NCBI RefSeq assembly: GCF_009720865.1
Contig: NZ_WNLA01000020.1
Location: 62,001-126,000, forward strand
Direction: 5' to 3'
Source: Pseudoduganella ginsengisoli
GTDB taxonomy: Bacteria > Pseudomonadota > Gammaproteobacteria > Burkholderiales > Burkholderiaceae_D
DNA length: 64,000 nt
The position numbers and the translations under genes are program-made. Below the pieces are notes generated by a model. That model saw nothing but the letters and a program-made list of their open reading frames with translations. It ran no database searches and was not told the origin of the DNA. This document shows, piece by piece, positions 36,796-45,524 of this stretch (position 1 is the stretch's first letter; each line of letters begins with the position of its first letter).

Positions 36796-37787
36796 GCGCG
36801 CGGCGCCGCAGTCTGTTGCACCAGCGCGTCCAGCAACTGGTCGGCATTCAAGCCATCGAGTTCGCTTTCAGGTGAAATCGCAATGCGGTGGCGCAGCACG
36901 GGCAGCGCGGCTTGCTTGATGTCGTCCGGCGTGACGAAATCGCGGCCGGCCAGCAGCGCCATGGCGCGCGCCAGCCGCACCAGCGCAATGCTGCCGCGCG
37001 GCCCCGCTCCGATGGCAATGCCGGCCCAGTCGCGCGTGGCCCGCACCAGCCGTACCGCATAATTGGCAACGCTGTCATCGATGCGGATGCGCGCCGTCAA
37101 TTGCTGCAGCGCGACGATGGTATCGGGCCGCACCAAGGTAGCGACCGCCGCCACGTCGAGGCCATCGCCCACGCGGTTGCGCGTGACGGCAGCCAGCATG
37201 TCCTGTTCTTCCTGTTCCGATGGGTAGCCGATGCGCACCTTGATCAGGAAGCGGTCCAGCTGCGCCTCCGGCAGCGGATACGTGCCTTCATTTTCCAGCG
37301 GATTTTGCGTGGCCAGCACCATGAACGGCGGCGCCAGCGGATGCGATTCGCCTTCGATCGTCACTTGCCGCTCCTGCATGGCTTCCAGCAGCGCGGACTG
37401 GGTCTTGGCCGGGGCGCGGTTGATTTCATCGGCCAGCAGCAGATGCGCAAATACGGGGCCCTTGCGCACGGAAAAACTCTGGTTCTTCAAATCGAACACG
37501 GCATGGCCCATGACGTCGGCCGGCATCAAGTCGGGCGTGAACTGGATGCGGGAAAAGTCGCCCGCAAACGTTTTTGCCAGCGCCCGCACCAGCAGGGTTT
37601 TGCCGAGGCCCGGCACGCCTTCGATCAGCACGTGGCCACCTGCCAGCATGCACGCCAGCACCTGGTCGATCACATCTTGCTGGCCAACCACGGCGCGGCG
37701 GATTTCCTCGCCGATGCGGCGCACGATGTCGAGCGCCTGCTGCATGCGCTCAGGGCTGATGGCGTCACTGTCGTTCGGAATGCTCAT
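36792..37787 (-). CDS. MoxR-family AAA+ ATPase
   Basis: The 331-residue ATPase has Walker A GVPGLGKT, Walker B with sensor region LLADEINRAPAKTQSALLEAMQE and the MoxR-type QNPLENEGTYPLPEAQLDRF. MoxR proteins act as chaperone-like remodelers that insert cofactors or assemble partner complexes, usually with VWA/DUF58 proteins. The start ATG 37787 lies inside the 3' end of the upstream DUF4350 gene (23-bp overlap). Confidence 0.92.
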   Translation of the reverse strand: MSIPNDSDAISPERMQQALDIVRRIGEEIRRAVVGQQDVIDQVLACMLAGGHVLIEGVPGLGKTLLVRALAKTFAGDFSRIQFTPDLMPADVMGHAVFDLKNQSFSVRKGPVFAHLLLADEINRAPAKTQSALLEAMQERQVTIEGESHPLAPPFMVLATQNPLENEGTYPLPEAQLDRFLIKVRIGYPSEQEEQDMLAAVTRNRVGDGLDVAAVATLVRPDTIVALQQLTARIRIDDSVANYAVRLVRATRDWAGIAIGAGPRGSIALVRLARAMALLAGRDFVTPDDIKQAALPVLRHRIAISPESELDGLNADQLLDALVQQTAAPRA

Positions 37788-39066
37788 ACGATTTTCTCAC
37801 TTGTTGTAATAGCCGGATCTGGCGCGTAAAGATGGATGGCTGCGGGCTGGCTTCGCCGTGCAGCGCTTCTTGCAGCGCGGTTTCATCGAGACGGTGCAGG
37901 CGGGCCAGCCGCGCGCATAATGCGTTGCCGTCGAGCTGGCGCAATTCCGGCGCGCGGCGCGCCAGCAGCGACAACGTTTCCTGTCGTGCGGCAGCCAATA
38001 GCAAGGCGCGGCCGCCCGGCGCTTTCCACAGCCAGTTGCCGGATGCTTCGATATGTTCCAGCAGTGCGCGGCGCGCGCCAGCCGGTTCCGGCAACAGCGG
38101 GCCAAAGCGGCGCATGGCTCGCGACAGCAGCAACACCAGCAGCACGGCCAACGCGGACAGCGCCATGCTGCCGCTGCGCCACAGCGCCAGGTACCATGGC
38201 GTGGCGTTCACGTCCTGCACGATGACCGCGTGTTTCGCATTGCCTTGCAGCGCAGCCAGCGCCAGCAACAGTTCCGCATGGTCGTAGCGGGGCAGGCGGC
38301 CATTGTTGAAGAAGTTTTCCGACACCATCACCAGCTTGCCCTGTCCTTCCGCATAGACGCGCAGCGCCACCGCATCGGGATCGCTCCATTGCGGCTGCTT
38401 TGCGCCGTTCAGCGACGACAGGATTTCATCGGATGTTTCCAGCACCAGCGGGTAGCGGCCGCCCGGGACCGTCACGCACGTGAACTGGTATTCGCCTTCA
38501 TATTCCCGGTCATCGTCTGCGTCATCCTTGGCTTCGGCCGGGGCAGTCTTGCGCTTGCGTGGCGGCGCAATGCCGGTGTCGCAACTGTCGCGCATGTCGT
38601 GGGCAAACGTCATGGTGACGCCTGCATGGGCGCCCAGCGGGTCTTCTTCATCGAGCCGCTTCAGGCGGAATTTTCGCTTGGGGCCCGGTTGCGGACGCTC
38701 TTCGTCATCGCTGCCATCGCCGGACCAGCGCGGCTGCGCCACCAGCGTATTGCCGCGCCGTACCCACGCCAGCAATTGCTGCGCTTGCGCATCGCTCATG
38801 CGGCCATTGTTGTCGGCCAGGATCAGCGTGCCATCAGGCAGCGCATCCAGGTTGGCGTCGCCCAGCAATTTATACACGTCAGTCTTGTAGCCGCGCCGTT
38901 CCAGCAATTGCGCGGCAGCCAGCATGGGTTTTCCGGCCAGGTTGACCGACTGGCGGTGCTGCGGTTCCCACACTTCTTCCATGATTTCAAACCACAGCCA
39001 TGTACACAGGGTGGCCACCAGCAACACGGCTGCGGCCACCAGGCCGCGACGGACGGCAGGCTTCAT
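37765..39066 (-). CDS. DUF4350-domain membrane protein
   Basis: The 433-residue protein has an N-terminal membrane helix (GLVAAAVLLVATLCTWLWFEI) and a periplasmic GATase-like DUF4350 region (LAAAQLLERRGYKTDVY, GTLILADNNGRMSDAQAQQLLAWVRRGNTLV). A second membrane helix (SMALSALAVLLVLLLSRA) leads to a cytosolic tail rich in LLxxARRAPELR. ATG 39066 overlaps the upstream gene stop by 4 bp; a longer open frame before it runs into the neighbour and has no start signal. Confidence 0.85.
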   Translation of the reverse strand: MKPAVRRGLVAAAVLLVATLCTWLWFEIMEEVWEPQHRQSVNLAGKPMLAAAQLLERRGYKTDVYKLLGDANLDALPDGTLILADNNGRMSDAQAQQLLAWVRRGNTLVAQPRWSGDGSDDEERPQPGPKRKFRLKRLDEEDPLGAHAGVTMTFAHDMRDSCDTGIAPPRKRKTAPAEAKDDADDDREYEGEYQFTCVTVPGGRYPLVLETSDEILSSLNGAKQPQWSDPDAVALRVYAEGQGKLVMVSENFFNNGRLPRYDHAELLLALAALQGNAKHAVIVQDVNATPWYLALWRSGSMALSALAVLLVLLLSRAMRRFGPLLPEPAGARRALLEHIEASGNWLWKAPGGRALLLAAARQETLSLLARRAPELRQLDGNALCARLARLHRLDETALQEALHGEASPQPSIFTRQIRLLQQVRKSYEHSERQ

Positions 39067-40646
39067 GCGGCGCTCCCCGCTGGAGCGCGCCAGCGGCCAT
39101 CCCATGCCGCGCAAGCGCTGGTGACGGCAGCGCTGTCCGGCCAGCGGCCCGCGTAGGCGCCTTCCTGCCACAATTGCGTGACGGTAGCCATCACGGCATG
39201 GCCCGCGTCATCGAACTGCTTGCGCTTGACCGCCAGTGCCGCGACGCGCAGGCAATCGCCTTCGGTGGCGCCTTGCGCCAGGTGCAAACCGTGGCGCTGC
39301 ACCAGCCGTGACAGCGTGGCGCGGTACAGCAGCGCCAGCGCATTGCGCCGTTCGCCCCGCTCCCATTGCGCACGCACTTGCGCCGTGACGTCAGCGGGCA
39401 AGCTCTCGGCGCGGATATCGAGGCCGGCAATTTCCGTGGCCGCCATGGGCGCGGCGGCGCGCGGCAGCAATGCCAGCAACCGGTCGCGGTAGCGGTACAG
39501 CAGCCATGCGCACGCGCCGATGGCCGAGGCGATCAGCACGGCGCGCAGGATCCCCGCCAGCAGTGGCCACGCAGGCGTGTCTTTACGATTGACGGGCTGT
39601 TTCTGGTCCTTCGCCCCTTTCAAGCGCCACGTGGGCGCGCAGTCATAGCCGCGCAAGTCGTCGCCCGCATAAACCTGGTCAACGTCGTCGCGCAAGGCGC
39701 GCTGTTCCGCGTCATGCGCGGGGAAGCGTTCGGCCGGGAACAGTACCGGCATGCTGGCGCAATTGGCGGCCTGCGATGCGGGCGCGCCGGCGCCATTGTC
39801 GGCAGCTTGCGCGGGCGGCGCCTGCAGCGACGCCGCCACGGCGAAGGCCAGCGGCGCCAGCAGCCATGCTGCCGCGGATTGCGTGCGGCGTTCGCCCGGC
39901 GGGTGAATCTGGCGCAGCACCAGTTCGATATCCCAGGCTTCCAGCGTGGCGCGGCGGTTCAGGTACAAAGTGAAGCAGCAGGCGATATACATCGGTCCGA
40001 TAATGGCGCCGCCGACGGCATAGCAGGCCAGCGGCAGCATTTGCATGGCCAGGCTGTCATTGCCCTGGCCCATGACGTAAGCGAGGATTTTGAACTGGTC
40101 TTCACTGGTGAACATGCCGACAAACGCCAGCAAGCCCACTTGCAGCACGGCTTCGAAGTGCGCGCAAGCGACGCCGAACATGTAGGCGGCGCGTCCGGCG
40201 CCATCGCGCCCGATGACGGCGCGCCGCCTGCCGGCCGCCTCGCCGCGCGCCCGCTCCAGCTGCCAGATGGGCTGGTACAAGCCGCGCCCCGCCATGAAAG
40301 GCCGCCACCACGTCAGCATCCGCACCCAGCCGCCGCCCAGCTGTCCCGGCCACGCGCGTACGGCTTGCAGCCACGTGACGTCTTCGCCGAACACCTGGCG
40401 CGACAGCACGTACAGGGGGGCGCGCTCCAGCAAGGGTTTGAACCACCACGGCAGCAAGATCCACAGCGCCGCATGGTCCGGCATGGCCGCCGTCAGTGCG
40501 GCAGCCACGGCGATCAGCGGCAGCCATAGCGCTAGCCAGGCGGCATAGACGGTGGCGGCGCGCGCATGCAGCAGCGCGAAGCCCATGTCGAGCGCCTGGC
40601 GTGCGGGCCGGGGCCGCAATGCGATGGTGATCTGGTCAAGCTGCAT
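39063..40646 (-). CDS. DUF4129-domain membrane protein
   Basis: The 527-residue protein has several membrane helices in its N-terminal half (ARAATVYAAWLALWLPLIAVAAALTAAMP, VGLLAFVGMFTSEDQF, YAVGGAIIGPMYIACC). A further helix (LLAGILRAVLIASAIGACAWLLY) precedes the C-terminal DUF4129 helices (RNALALLYRATLSRLVQRHGL, EGDCLRVAAL). DUF4129 is confined to MoxR-type clusters. Its start lies 11 bp inside the SpoIIM-like gene. Confidence 0.85.
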   Translation of the reverse strand: MQLDQITIALRPRPARQALDMGFALLHARAATVYAAWLALWLPLIAVAAALTAAMPDHAALWILLPWWFKPLLERAPLYVLSRQVFGEDVTWLQAVRAWPGQLGGGWVRMLTWWRPFMAGRGLYQPIWQLERARGEAAGRRRAVIGRDGAGRAAYMFGVACAHFEAVLQVGLLAFVGMFTSEDQFKILAYVMGQGNDSLAMQMLPLACYAVGGAIIGPMYIACCFTLYLNRRATLEAWDIELVLRQIHPPGERRTQSAAAWLLAPLAFAVAASLQAPPAQAADNGAGAPASQAANCASMPVLFPAERFPAHDAEQRALRDDVDQVYAGDDLRGYDCAPTWRLKGAKDQKQPVNRKDTPAWPLLAGILRAVLIASAIGACAWLLYRYRDRLLALLPRAAAPMAATEIAGLDIRAESLPADVTAQVRAQWERGERRNALALLYRATLSRLVQRHGLHLAQGATEGDCLRVAALAVKRKQFDDAGHAVMATVTQLWQEGAYAGRWPDSAAVTSACAAWDGRWRAPAGSAA

Positions 40647-41601
40647 CGCTGCCTTTCGCTTTCGTGCGGCCCGCCAGCACAAGGAATGCAATCACGGCAA
40701 TCCAGCAGCCCCCGCCCACCGCGTATTTGATGACGGGACTGATGGCTGTGCTGGCCGACCAGAAGGCTTCGACAAACGCGGCCAGTACCGTCAACAGGGC
40801 GGCGCCCACGGCAACCGGGAACATGGCGCGGCTGGCCGTGACCAGCGCATGGCGGCGCGTCATGCGTCCCGGCGCCAGCATGGCAAGTCCCATGCGCATG
40901 CCGGCCATGCCGGACAAGACCAGGCCCGTGATTTCAAAACTGCTGTGCGTAATGACGAAAGACCAGAAGTTATTGGTGGTGGCGGGATCGCGCGACAGCC
41001 AGCTGGCCACGATTCCCAGGTGGACGCCATTGAAGGCAAGGCTGAACAGCGCCGGTAAGCCGCCGAAAATGCCGCCGGCAAAAGTGCGGAAGCCGATCGA
41101 TACGTTATTCCAGATATAGTAGCCAAACATCATGACGTCGCCTTCGGCGCCGCCCCGTCCCAGCCGGATGCTGCCCGGACTGTACATGTGGCGCATGTGC
41201 TCCAGCTGGTCCGGATCCATGAAGCTGTATGCCCACTGCGGCTGGTACCACACCAGCAAGCCCAGTACCAGCGCGGTCGCCCAGAACGCCAGCATGGCCG
41301 CTACCAGCAGCCGCCACTCCGAACGTACGCGGCAAGGAAAATCGTGCAGCATCCACTGCATCAGAGCGCGCGGCCGTTCCGCCACCGTGCCATACAGCCG
41401 CATGTGGCATTCGGACGACAGCGCGTGCAGGTAATCCGTCAGTGCAGGCGAATAGCCGCGCTGCTCGGCCAGCGCCAGGCATTGCGACAGGCGCCGGTAC
41501 AGCGCCGGCAAGGCGCCCGGCTGTGGCGAACGGTTTTCCAGGATGGCGCTGATCTCTTCCCACAGCGCGCCATGCTGCTGTTCGAATTGCTGCTGCTTCA
41601 T
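40636..41601 (-). CDS. SpoIIM-like (DUF95) integral membrane protein
   Basis: The 321-residue protein has an N-terminal helical part (ALPALYRRLSQCLALAEQRGYSP) and a run of membrane helices (LLVAAMLAFWATALVLGLLVW; FRTFAGGIFGGLPALFSLAFNGVHLG; SFEITGLVLSGMAGMRMGLAML) with the NxxFxxHGxxE-like ITHSSFEITGL characteristic of stage II sporulation protein M family proteins. The organism type does not sporulate, so the name reflects fold only. Its ATG overlaps the RDD gene stop by 4 bp. Confidence 0.87.
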   Translation of the reverse strand: MKQQQFEQQHGALWEEISAILENRSPQPGALPALYRRLSQCLALAEQRGYSPALTDYLHALSSECHMRLYGTVAERPRALMQWMLHDFPCRVRSEWRLLVAAMLAFWATALVLGLLVWYQPQWAYSFMDPDQLEHMRHMYSPGSIRLGRGGAEGDVMMFGYYIWNNVSIGFRTFAGGIFGGLPALFSLAFNGVHLGIVASWLSRDPATTNNFWSFVITHSSFEITGLVLSGMAGMRMGLAMLAPGRMTRRHALVTASRAMFPVAVGAALLTVLAAFVEAFWSASTAISPVIKYAVGGGCWIAVIAFLVLAGRTKAKGSDAA

Positions 41602-42275
41602 AGGCGTAGCCCTGCTGCGAAGCTTCTCAGGCGTTCCAGCGACGCCGCGCCCGTGGCCCCCGTCAATGGCTGCGCAATATCGCCCAATTCTTCCAGCCGC
41701 GCGCGGGGCAGCACGCTTTCCCGTTCAAACAAATCGGCCAGCGCCCGCTGCTGCTGTGGCGGCAGCGGAAAAGGCAGCGGCAGCGGCGTGGCGGCTTCGC
41801 CTTCCGTCTCTACGCGGCGCGCAGGCGGTTTGTCGCGGTATACCACCAAGGTGCCCGCCACGATATCGCCCAGGCGGCGGAACTGGCGGTCGAACAGCAT
41901 GGACAGCAGGCCAGTGGCGTAAAAGAAGGGCATGAAATCCGCCACCAGCATCAGGTTGCGCAGCATGGAGTCGCGCCAGCCCACCGGCAAGCCATTGGCG
42001 CGCCGCACTTCCAGGCCCATGATGCGCTTGCCCAAGGTCTGGCCCCGGCAATAGACTTCGCACAGGATGGGGTAGCCCCAGTAGCTGGCAAATAACAGCA
42101 GCGCAAAAATGCCTTGCGCGAGTTTGCCTTGCAGCGCCGTCGCGCACACAACGATAAAGATGATCCACACGAGGAAATCAATCGACCACGCCCACGCGCG
42201 CGCGGCGGGGCCGGCCGGCGTCAGCAGCAGGCGCGTGCCTTCCGGCGTCGTCAGCGATAAGCGGCCATCGATCAA
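41598..42275 (-). CDS. RDD-family membrane protein
   Basis: The 225-residue protein has an RDD domain with three membrane helices: the Arg in LTPAGPAARAWAWSIDFLVWIIF, the second helix IFALLLFASYWGYPILCE, and a third after TLGKRIMGLEVRRANG. The C-terminus is a soluble, charged tail. It begins at TTG 42275 with no clear ribosome-binding site. This is the first gene of the six-gene RDD, SpoIIM-like, DUF4129, DUF4350, MoxR, DUF58 operon, in which every junction overlaps. The promoter must lie in the 183-bp gap facing the divergent M61 gene. Confidence 0.85.
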   Translation of the reverse strand: MIDGRLSLTTPEGTRLLLTPAGPAARAWAWSIDFLVWIIFIVVCATALQGKLAQGIFALLLFASYWGYPILCEVYCRGQTLGKRIMGLEVRRANGLPVGWRDSMLRNLMLVADFMPFFYATGLLSMLFDRQFRRLGDIVAGTLVVYRDKPPARRVETEGEAATPLPLPFPLPPQQQRALADLFERESVLPRARLEELGDIAQPLTGATGAASLERLRSFAAGLRL

Positions 42276-42458
42276 GGTGCGCGTCGTGAAAAGAAAAGGA
42301 ATTTGATTGTAGCGAAGAAATAGTTAAACAAAAAGCAAAGAAAGGTCATTTTCCTTGATTTTCGCCGCCTGTTCCGCCAATTGTGCAGTCTGTCGCGCAA
42401 CACTGGCTGTCAAGCCGCTAGCCACATACAGTGCGGGCCTTAAAACAAGGAGACGCAT

Positions 42459-43928
42459 ATGAAAAAAACCATGCTGGCAGTATTGCTGGGTTGCGCACTC
42501 AATCTCGCGCATGCGTGGGACCAGCAGCCCAACCACTACAAAGTGCGCATCGATGCAGATGCGCAGCGCGCCCACGTGGAGGCGGACGTGTGGATCGAGG
42601 GCAAAGAGCTGGCCATGTTCAATGCGTTTGCCATCCCGGGCCTGAAAGATGGCCAGGCCACGTTCATCGACAAGCTCGATGCGCGCACGATGGATGGCAA
42701 GCCGCTGCCCATCAAGGACAAGGGCGAGGGCGAATACGAGCTCGATGGCGACCGCCGCGTCAAGCTCAGTTACGACGTGCGGCTGGAACATGACAAATAC
42801 GACTGGCCCGGCGGCCAGGAAGAAGTGCTGTACCACACGGATGAAGGCGTGATGGCGATCGGCTATTACCTGTTCCTCGTGCCGGGCGAAAAAATGCTGG
42901 GCCAGACCCGCGTGGAATTCGACTTGCCGCAAGGCTGGGTGGCCCGCACGCCATGGAAGCAGGCCGGCGCGCCGAATGTCTTTACGGCCGATACGCGGCG
43001 CGAGCTGGTGAATAACGCGCTGTTCCTCGGCACGGCGCAGCAGGAACAGTTCACGTCGGGCGGCATGCAGATTTCCATGGTGCTGGGCAAGCGCAACTGG
43101 CCGCAGCGCGCCATGATGCGCGAATTGATCGAGCGCCAGCTGGCCAGCTACGTAAAACTGTTTGGCCGTCCGCCGCTGGCTGACCGCTACCTGATCATTG
43201 CCAATCCCGGCGCCACCGGCGATGGCGGTGCTTTTGCCGGCAGTTTTTCGCAATTTCTCAAGGGCGACATCAACGCCATGACGCGCCCGTTCTGGGGCCG
43301 CGTGATGGCGCACGAGTTGCTGCACTTCTGGAATGGCCATTCACTGGTGCCGGCGCAGCCGTCCGAAGAGTGGTTCAAGGAAGGCGTGACGGATTACCTG
43401 ACCGTCACCACGATGGCGCGCAACGGCATGTTCAACCAGGCGCACGTGACACGCTTCCTGGAAAACCTGGGCCGTGGCCAAAGCGTGGCGCGCCAGGGGC
43501 AGGGTTTGACATCCACGGTGCAGGATGCCGTCAAGGACAAGCACAACGCGTGGCTGCTGGTGTATGGCGGCGGCTCCATCGCGGGGCTGGCAATGGATGT
43601 GGAATTGCGCCGCGCCACCCAGAACAAGGTGGGTTTGCCGGACGTGATGAAGGCGCTGTATGCGGAATTTGCACAGCCGGGCAAGACCTATACGCATGCG
43701 GACATCGTGCGCGTGGCGAAGCAGGTGGGCGGTGTCGACCTGGGGCCGATGCTGCAAAAAATCGTCGCCACGACGGAACCGTTCGACTTGAAGCCCGTCA
43801 TGCAGGAAATGGGCTTCGAGTATGAGCATTTCCTGTTCATGCTGGAGCATGACATTACGCTGCGCCCTGACGCCACGGCTGCGCAAAAGCAGCGCTTCAA
43901 GGATATCTTCGGCTTCAGCTACAAGTAA
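42459..43928 (+). CDS. M61-like gluzincin metallopeptidase, exported
   Basis: The 489-residue protein has a signal peptide (KKTMLAVLLGCALNLAHA), an N-terminal beta domain and the zinc motif HELLHFWNGHSL (H285, E286, H289). The third ligand E308 lies in WFKEGVTDY, an HExxH-x18-E arrangement of the M1/M61 clan. WNGHSL and FKEG.TDY resemble glycyl aminopeptidase (M61). It is probably a periplasmic aminopeptidase. AAGGAG lies upstream of the ATG. It is divergent from the MoxR operon. Confidence 0.87.
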   Translation: MKKTMLAVLLGCALNLAHAWDQQPNHYKVRIDADAQRAHVEADVWIEGKELAMFNAFAIPGLKDGQATFIDKLDARTMDGKPLPIKDKGEGEYELDGDRRVKLSYDVRLEHDKYDWPGGQEEVLYHTDEGVMAIGYYLFLVPGEKMLGQTRVEFDLPQGWVARTPWKQAGAPNVFTADTRRELVNNALFLGTAQQEQFTSGGMQISMVLGKRNWPQRAMMRELIERQLASYVKLFGRPPLADRYLIIANPGATGDGGAFAGSFSQFLKGDINAMTRPFWGRVMAHELLHFWNGHSLVPAQPSEEWFKEGVTDYLTVTTMARNGMFNQAHVTRFLENLGRGQSVARQGQGLTSTVQDAVKDKHNAWLLVYGGGSIAGLAMDVELRRATQNKVGLPDVMKALYAEFAQPGKTYTHADIVRVAKQVGGVDLGPMLQKIVATTEPFDLKPVMQEMGFEYEHFLFMLEHDITLRPDATAAQKQRFKDIFGFSYK

Positions 43929-43948
43929 GCATGGCGTTCCTGCCTTCG

Positions 43949-44767
43949 TTAATCCGGCACGCCGGCGTCGTGCAGTAATTGCCTGTATTCGTGCGACTGC
44001 CGTACCGACGCAATGGCGCGCCACACCGCTTCGATGCGGCGCGGGTCGCGCGCATAGACCGCGCGGTTGAACGGCAGGTACAGCATGAAGACTGCATACG
44101 GCTGGGGCGCCTGTTTCACCAATTCGCTGAAGCGGGGATCGGTGCGCGCCAGGCTGCTGGCTTCCAGGCCCTGCAGGATGGCGACATCGAACAGGCCGGC
44201 GGCCAGCATGCGCAAGCCATCATCGGCGGACTTTACCAGTTCACGCACGTGGTAACCGCGCTCGCGCAGCACTGCAGCCACCAGATAGCCGGATTGCACG
44301 GCCACTTCGTTATTCGGCGCCACGAGATGCTTGCCATCCCAAGTGGCGCTGCCCGCTATGCGCAGGAACACGTGCGCATAATCGGAACCAATGGCGCGCG
44401 CCGGATCCAGCGCGCCGCCGGACGTGGTCGGGTAGATCGCGAACGAACGCCGGTCCGGCGCATCGGCCGCACCGATCACGGCATCGACGGCGCCCGTCCG
44501 CAATTCGTGCATGCAGCGCCGCCATGGCTTGGCCACGTACGTGAATTGTTCACCCAGCTGCTTTTCCACCCGCCGCAGCAATTCGAAATTCAGCCCGCCG
44601 CCGGATGGCGTAGTCCACGGACGCTGCACCACGTCTTCGTAGCACAGCACCAGCGGCTTCGATGGCCCCGCATGGACGGCGCCTGGCAGCGCCAGCGCAC
44701 AGGCAGCCGCCAGCGCCGGCAGCGCATGCCGGGCGAACCATTGGCCCACAAGCGGGGAAGCGTTCAT
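43949..44767 (-). CDS. Periplasmic solute-binding protein, SBP_bac_3-like (second of pair)
   Basis: The 272-residue protein has a signal peptide (ALPALAAACALALPGAVHA). It then shows an SBP family 3-type body: LVLCYEDVVQRPW, GGGLNFELLRRVEKQLGEQFTYV, AVDAVIGAADAP and DIAILQGLEASSLA. The start overlaps the stop of the preceding SBP gene (ATGA). There is no permease or ATPase, so transport is not its obvious role; polar amino acid-type SBPs of this kind are often orphans in Oxalobacteraceae. Confidence 0.8.
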   Translation of the reverse strand: MNASPLVGQWFARHALPALAAACALALPGAVHAGPSKPLVLCYEDVVQRPWTTPSGGGLNFELLRRVEKQLGEQFTYVAKPWRRCMHELRTGAVDAVIGAADAPDRRSFAIYPTTSGGALDPARAIGSDYAHVFLRIAGSATWDGKHLVAPNNEVAVQSGYLVAAVLRERGYHVRELVKSADDGLRMLAAGLFDVAILQGLEASSLARTDPRFSELVKQAPQPYAVFMLYLPFNRAVYARDPRRIEAVWRAIASVRQSHEYRQLLHDAGVPD

Positions 44768-45516
44768 TCTTCCTTATAAGCGGCGTAGATTTTTTTTAAT
44801 TCACCACGTTCAGCCAGATGCTGCAGCGCGCTGCGCAGCATGTCCACGGTCGGCGCGGGCAGGCTGCGGGATACGGCAAACAGCAAATTGTCTTCTTTCA
44901 GCACGGCAGGCAGCAGCTTGACCTGGCTGCCGAGCTTTTCACTGTCAATATAACGCAGCAGCGCATTTTCCGTGTGATAAAGAAAACGTCCGCGCCCATG
45001 CGCCAGCTTGCGCAAGTTGACATCAAGGTTTTGCGAACTGGCGTCCAGCGACAGGCCGCCATAGCGGCGCAGCGACTCTTCATGCGCCGTGCCCTTCAGC
45101 ACAATGACGACATTGCCCGGCCCCAGTTTGCGGATGTCGTCCAGGCTGCGCACCTGCACATCGTCATTGGCGCGCACGGCCAGCCTGTGGCGTACGGTAT
45201 ACACCGGCACGTCGAGGAAGGCGAATTTTGCTTCCCGCGCCGGCGTGCGGATCAGCGCGCAAAACACGTCGAGCTGGCTGTCGGCCAGTGCGTTTTCCAC
45301 GCGGGGCAGCGACATCGGCTGCTCCCATCCGGTAAAGCGCAAATTCGGTTCCAGCCGTTCGATGGCCTGGAATACTTCCACGCAGATGCCTTTGCGCTCG
45401 CCTTTCGGATTAAATTTGATGGTGTTGTTGTCTTGCGCGGCCGTGCGCAACGTGGCTGCCGCGGCGGGCAGCGCGAGGAAGGCGGCCACAATAACAAGTA
45501 TGGGCAGCCGCAGCAT
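44764..45516 (-). CDS. Periplasmic solute-binding protein, SBP_bac_3-like (first of pair)
   Basis: The 250-residue protein has a signal peptide (LRLPILVIVAAFLALPAAAA). The body is typical for family 3: GERKGICVEVFQAIERLEPNL, the QLDVFCALIRTP signature, VYTVRHRLAVRA, and a helical end (LRSALQHLAERGELKKIYAAY). It starts eight bases after the RelA/SpoT-like gene and overlaps the next SBP gene by 4 bp, so the three form a probable operon. Confidence 0.83.
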   Translation of the reverse strand: MLRLPILVIVAAFLALPAAAATLRTAAQDNNTIKFNPKGERKGICVEVFQAIERLEPNLRFTGWEQPMSLPRVENALADSQLDVFCALIRTPAREAKFAFLDVPVYTVRHRLAVRANDDVQVRSLDDIRKLGPGNVVIVLKGTAHEESLRRYGGLSLDASSQNLDVNLRKLAHGRGRFLYHTENALLRYIDSEKLGSQVKLLPAVLKEDNLLFAVSRSLPAPTVDMLRSALQHLAERGELKKIYAAYKEE

Positions 45517-45524
45517 GGCGCAGG

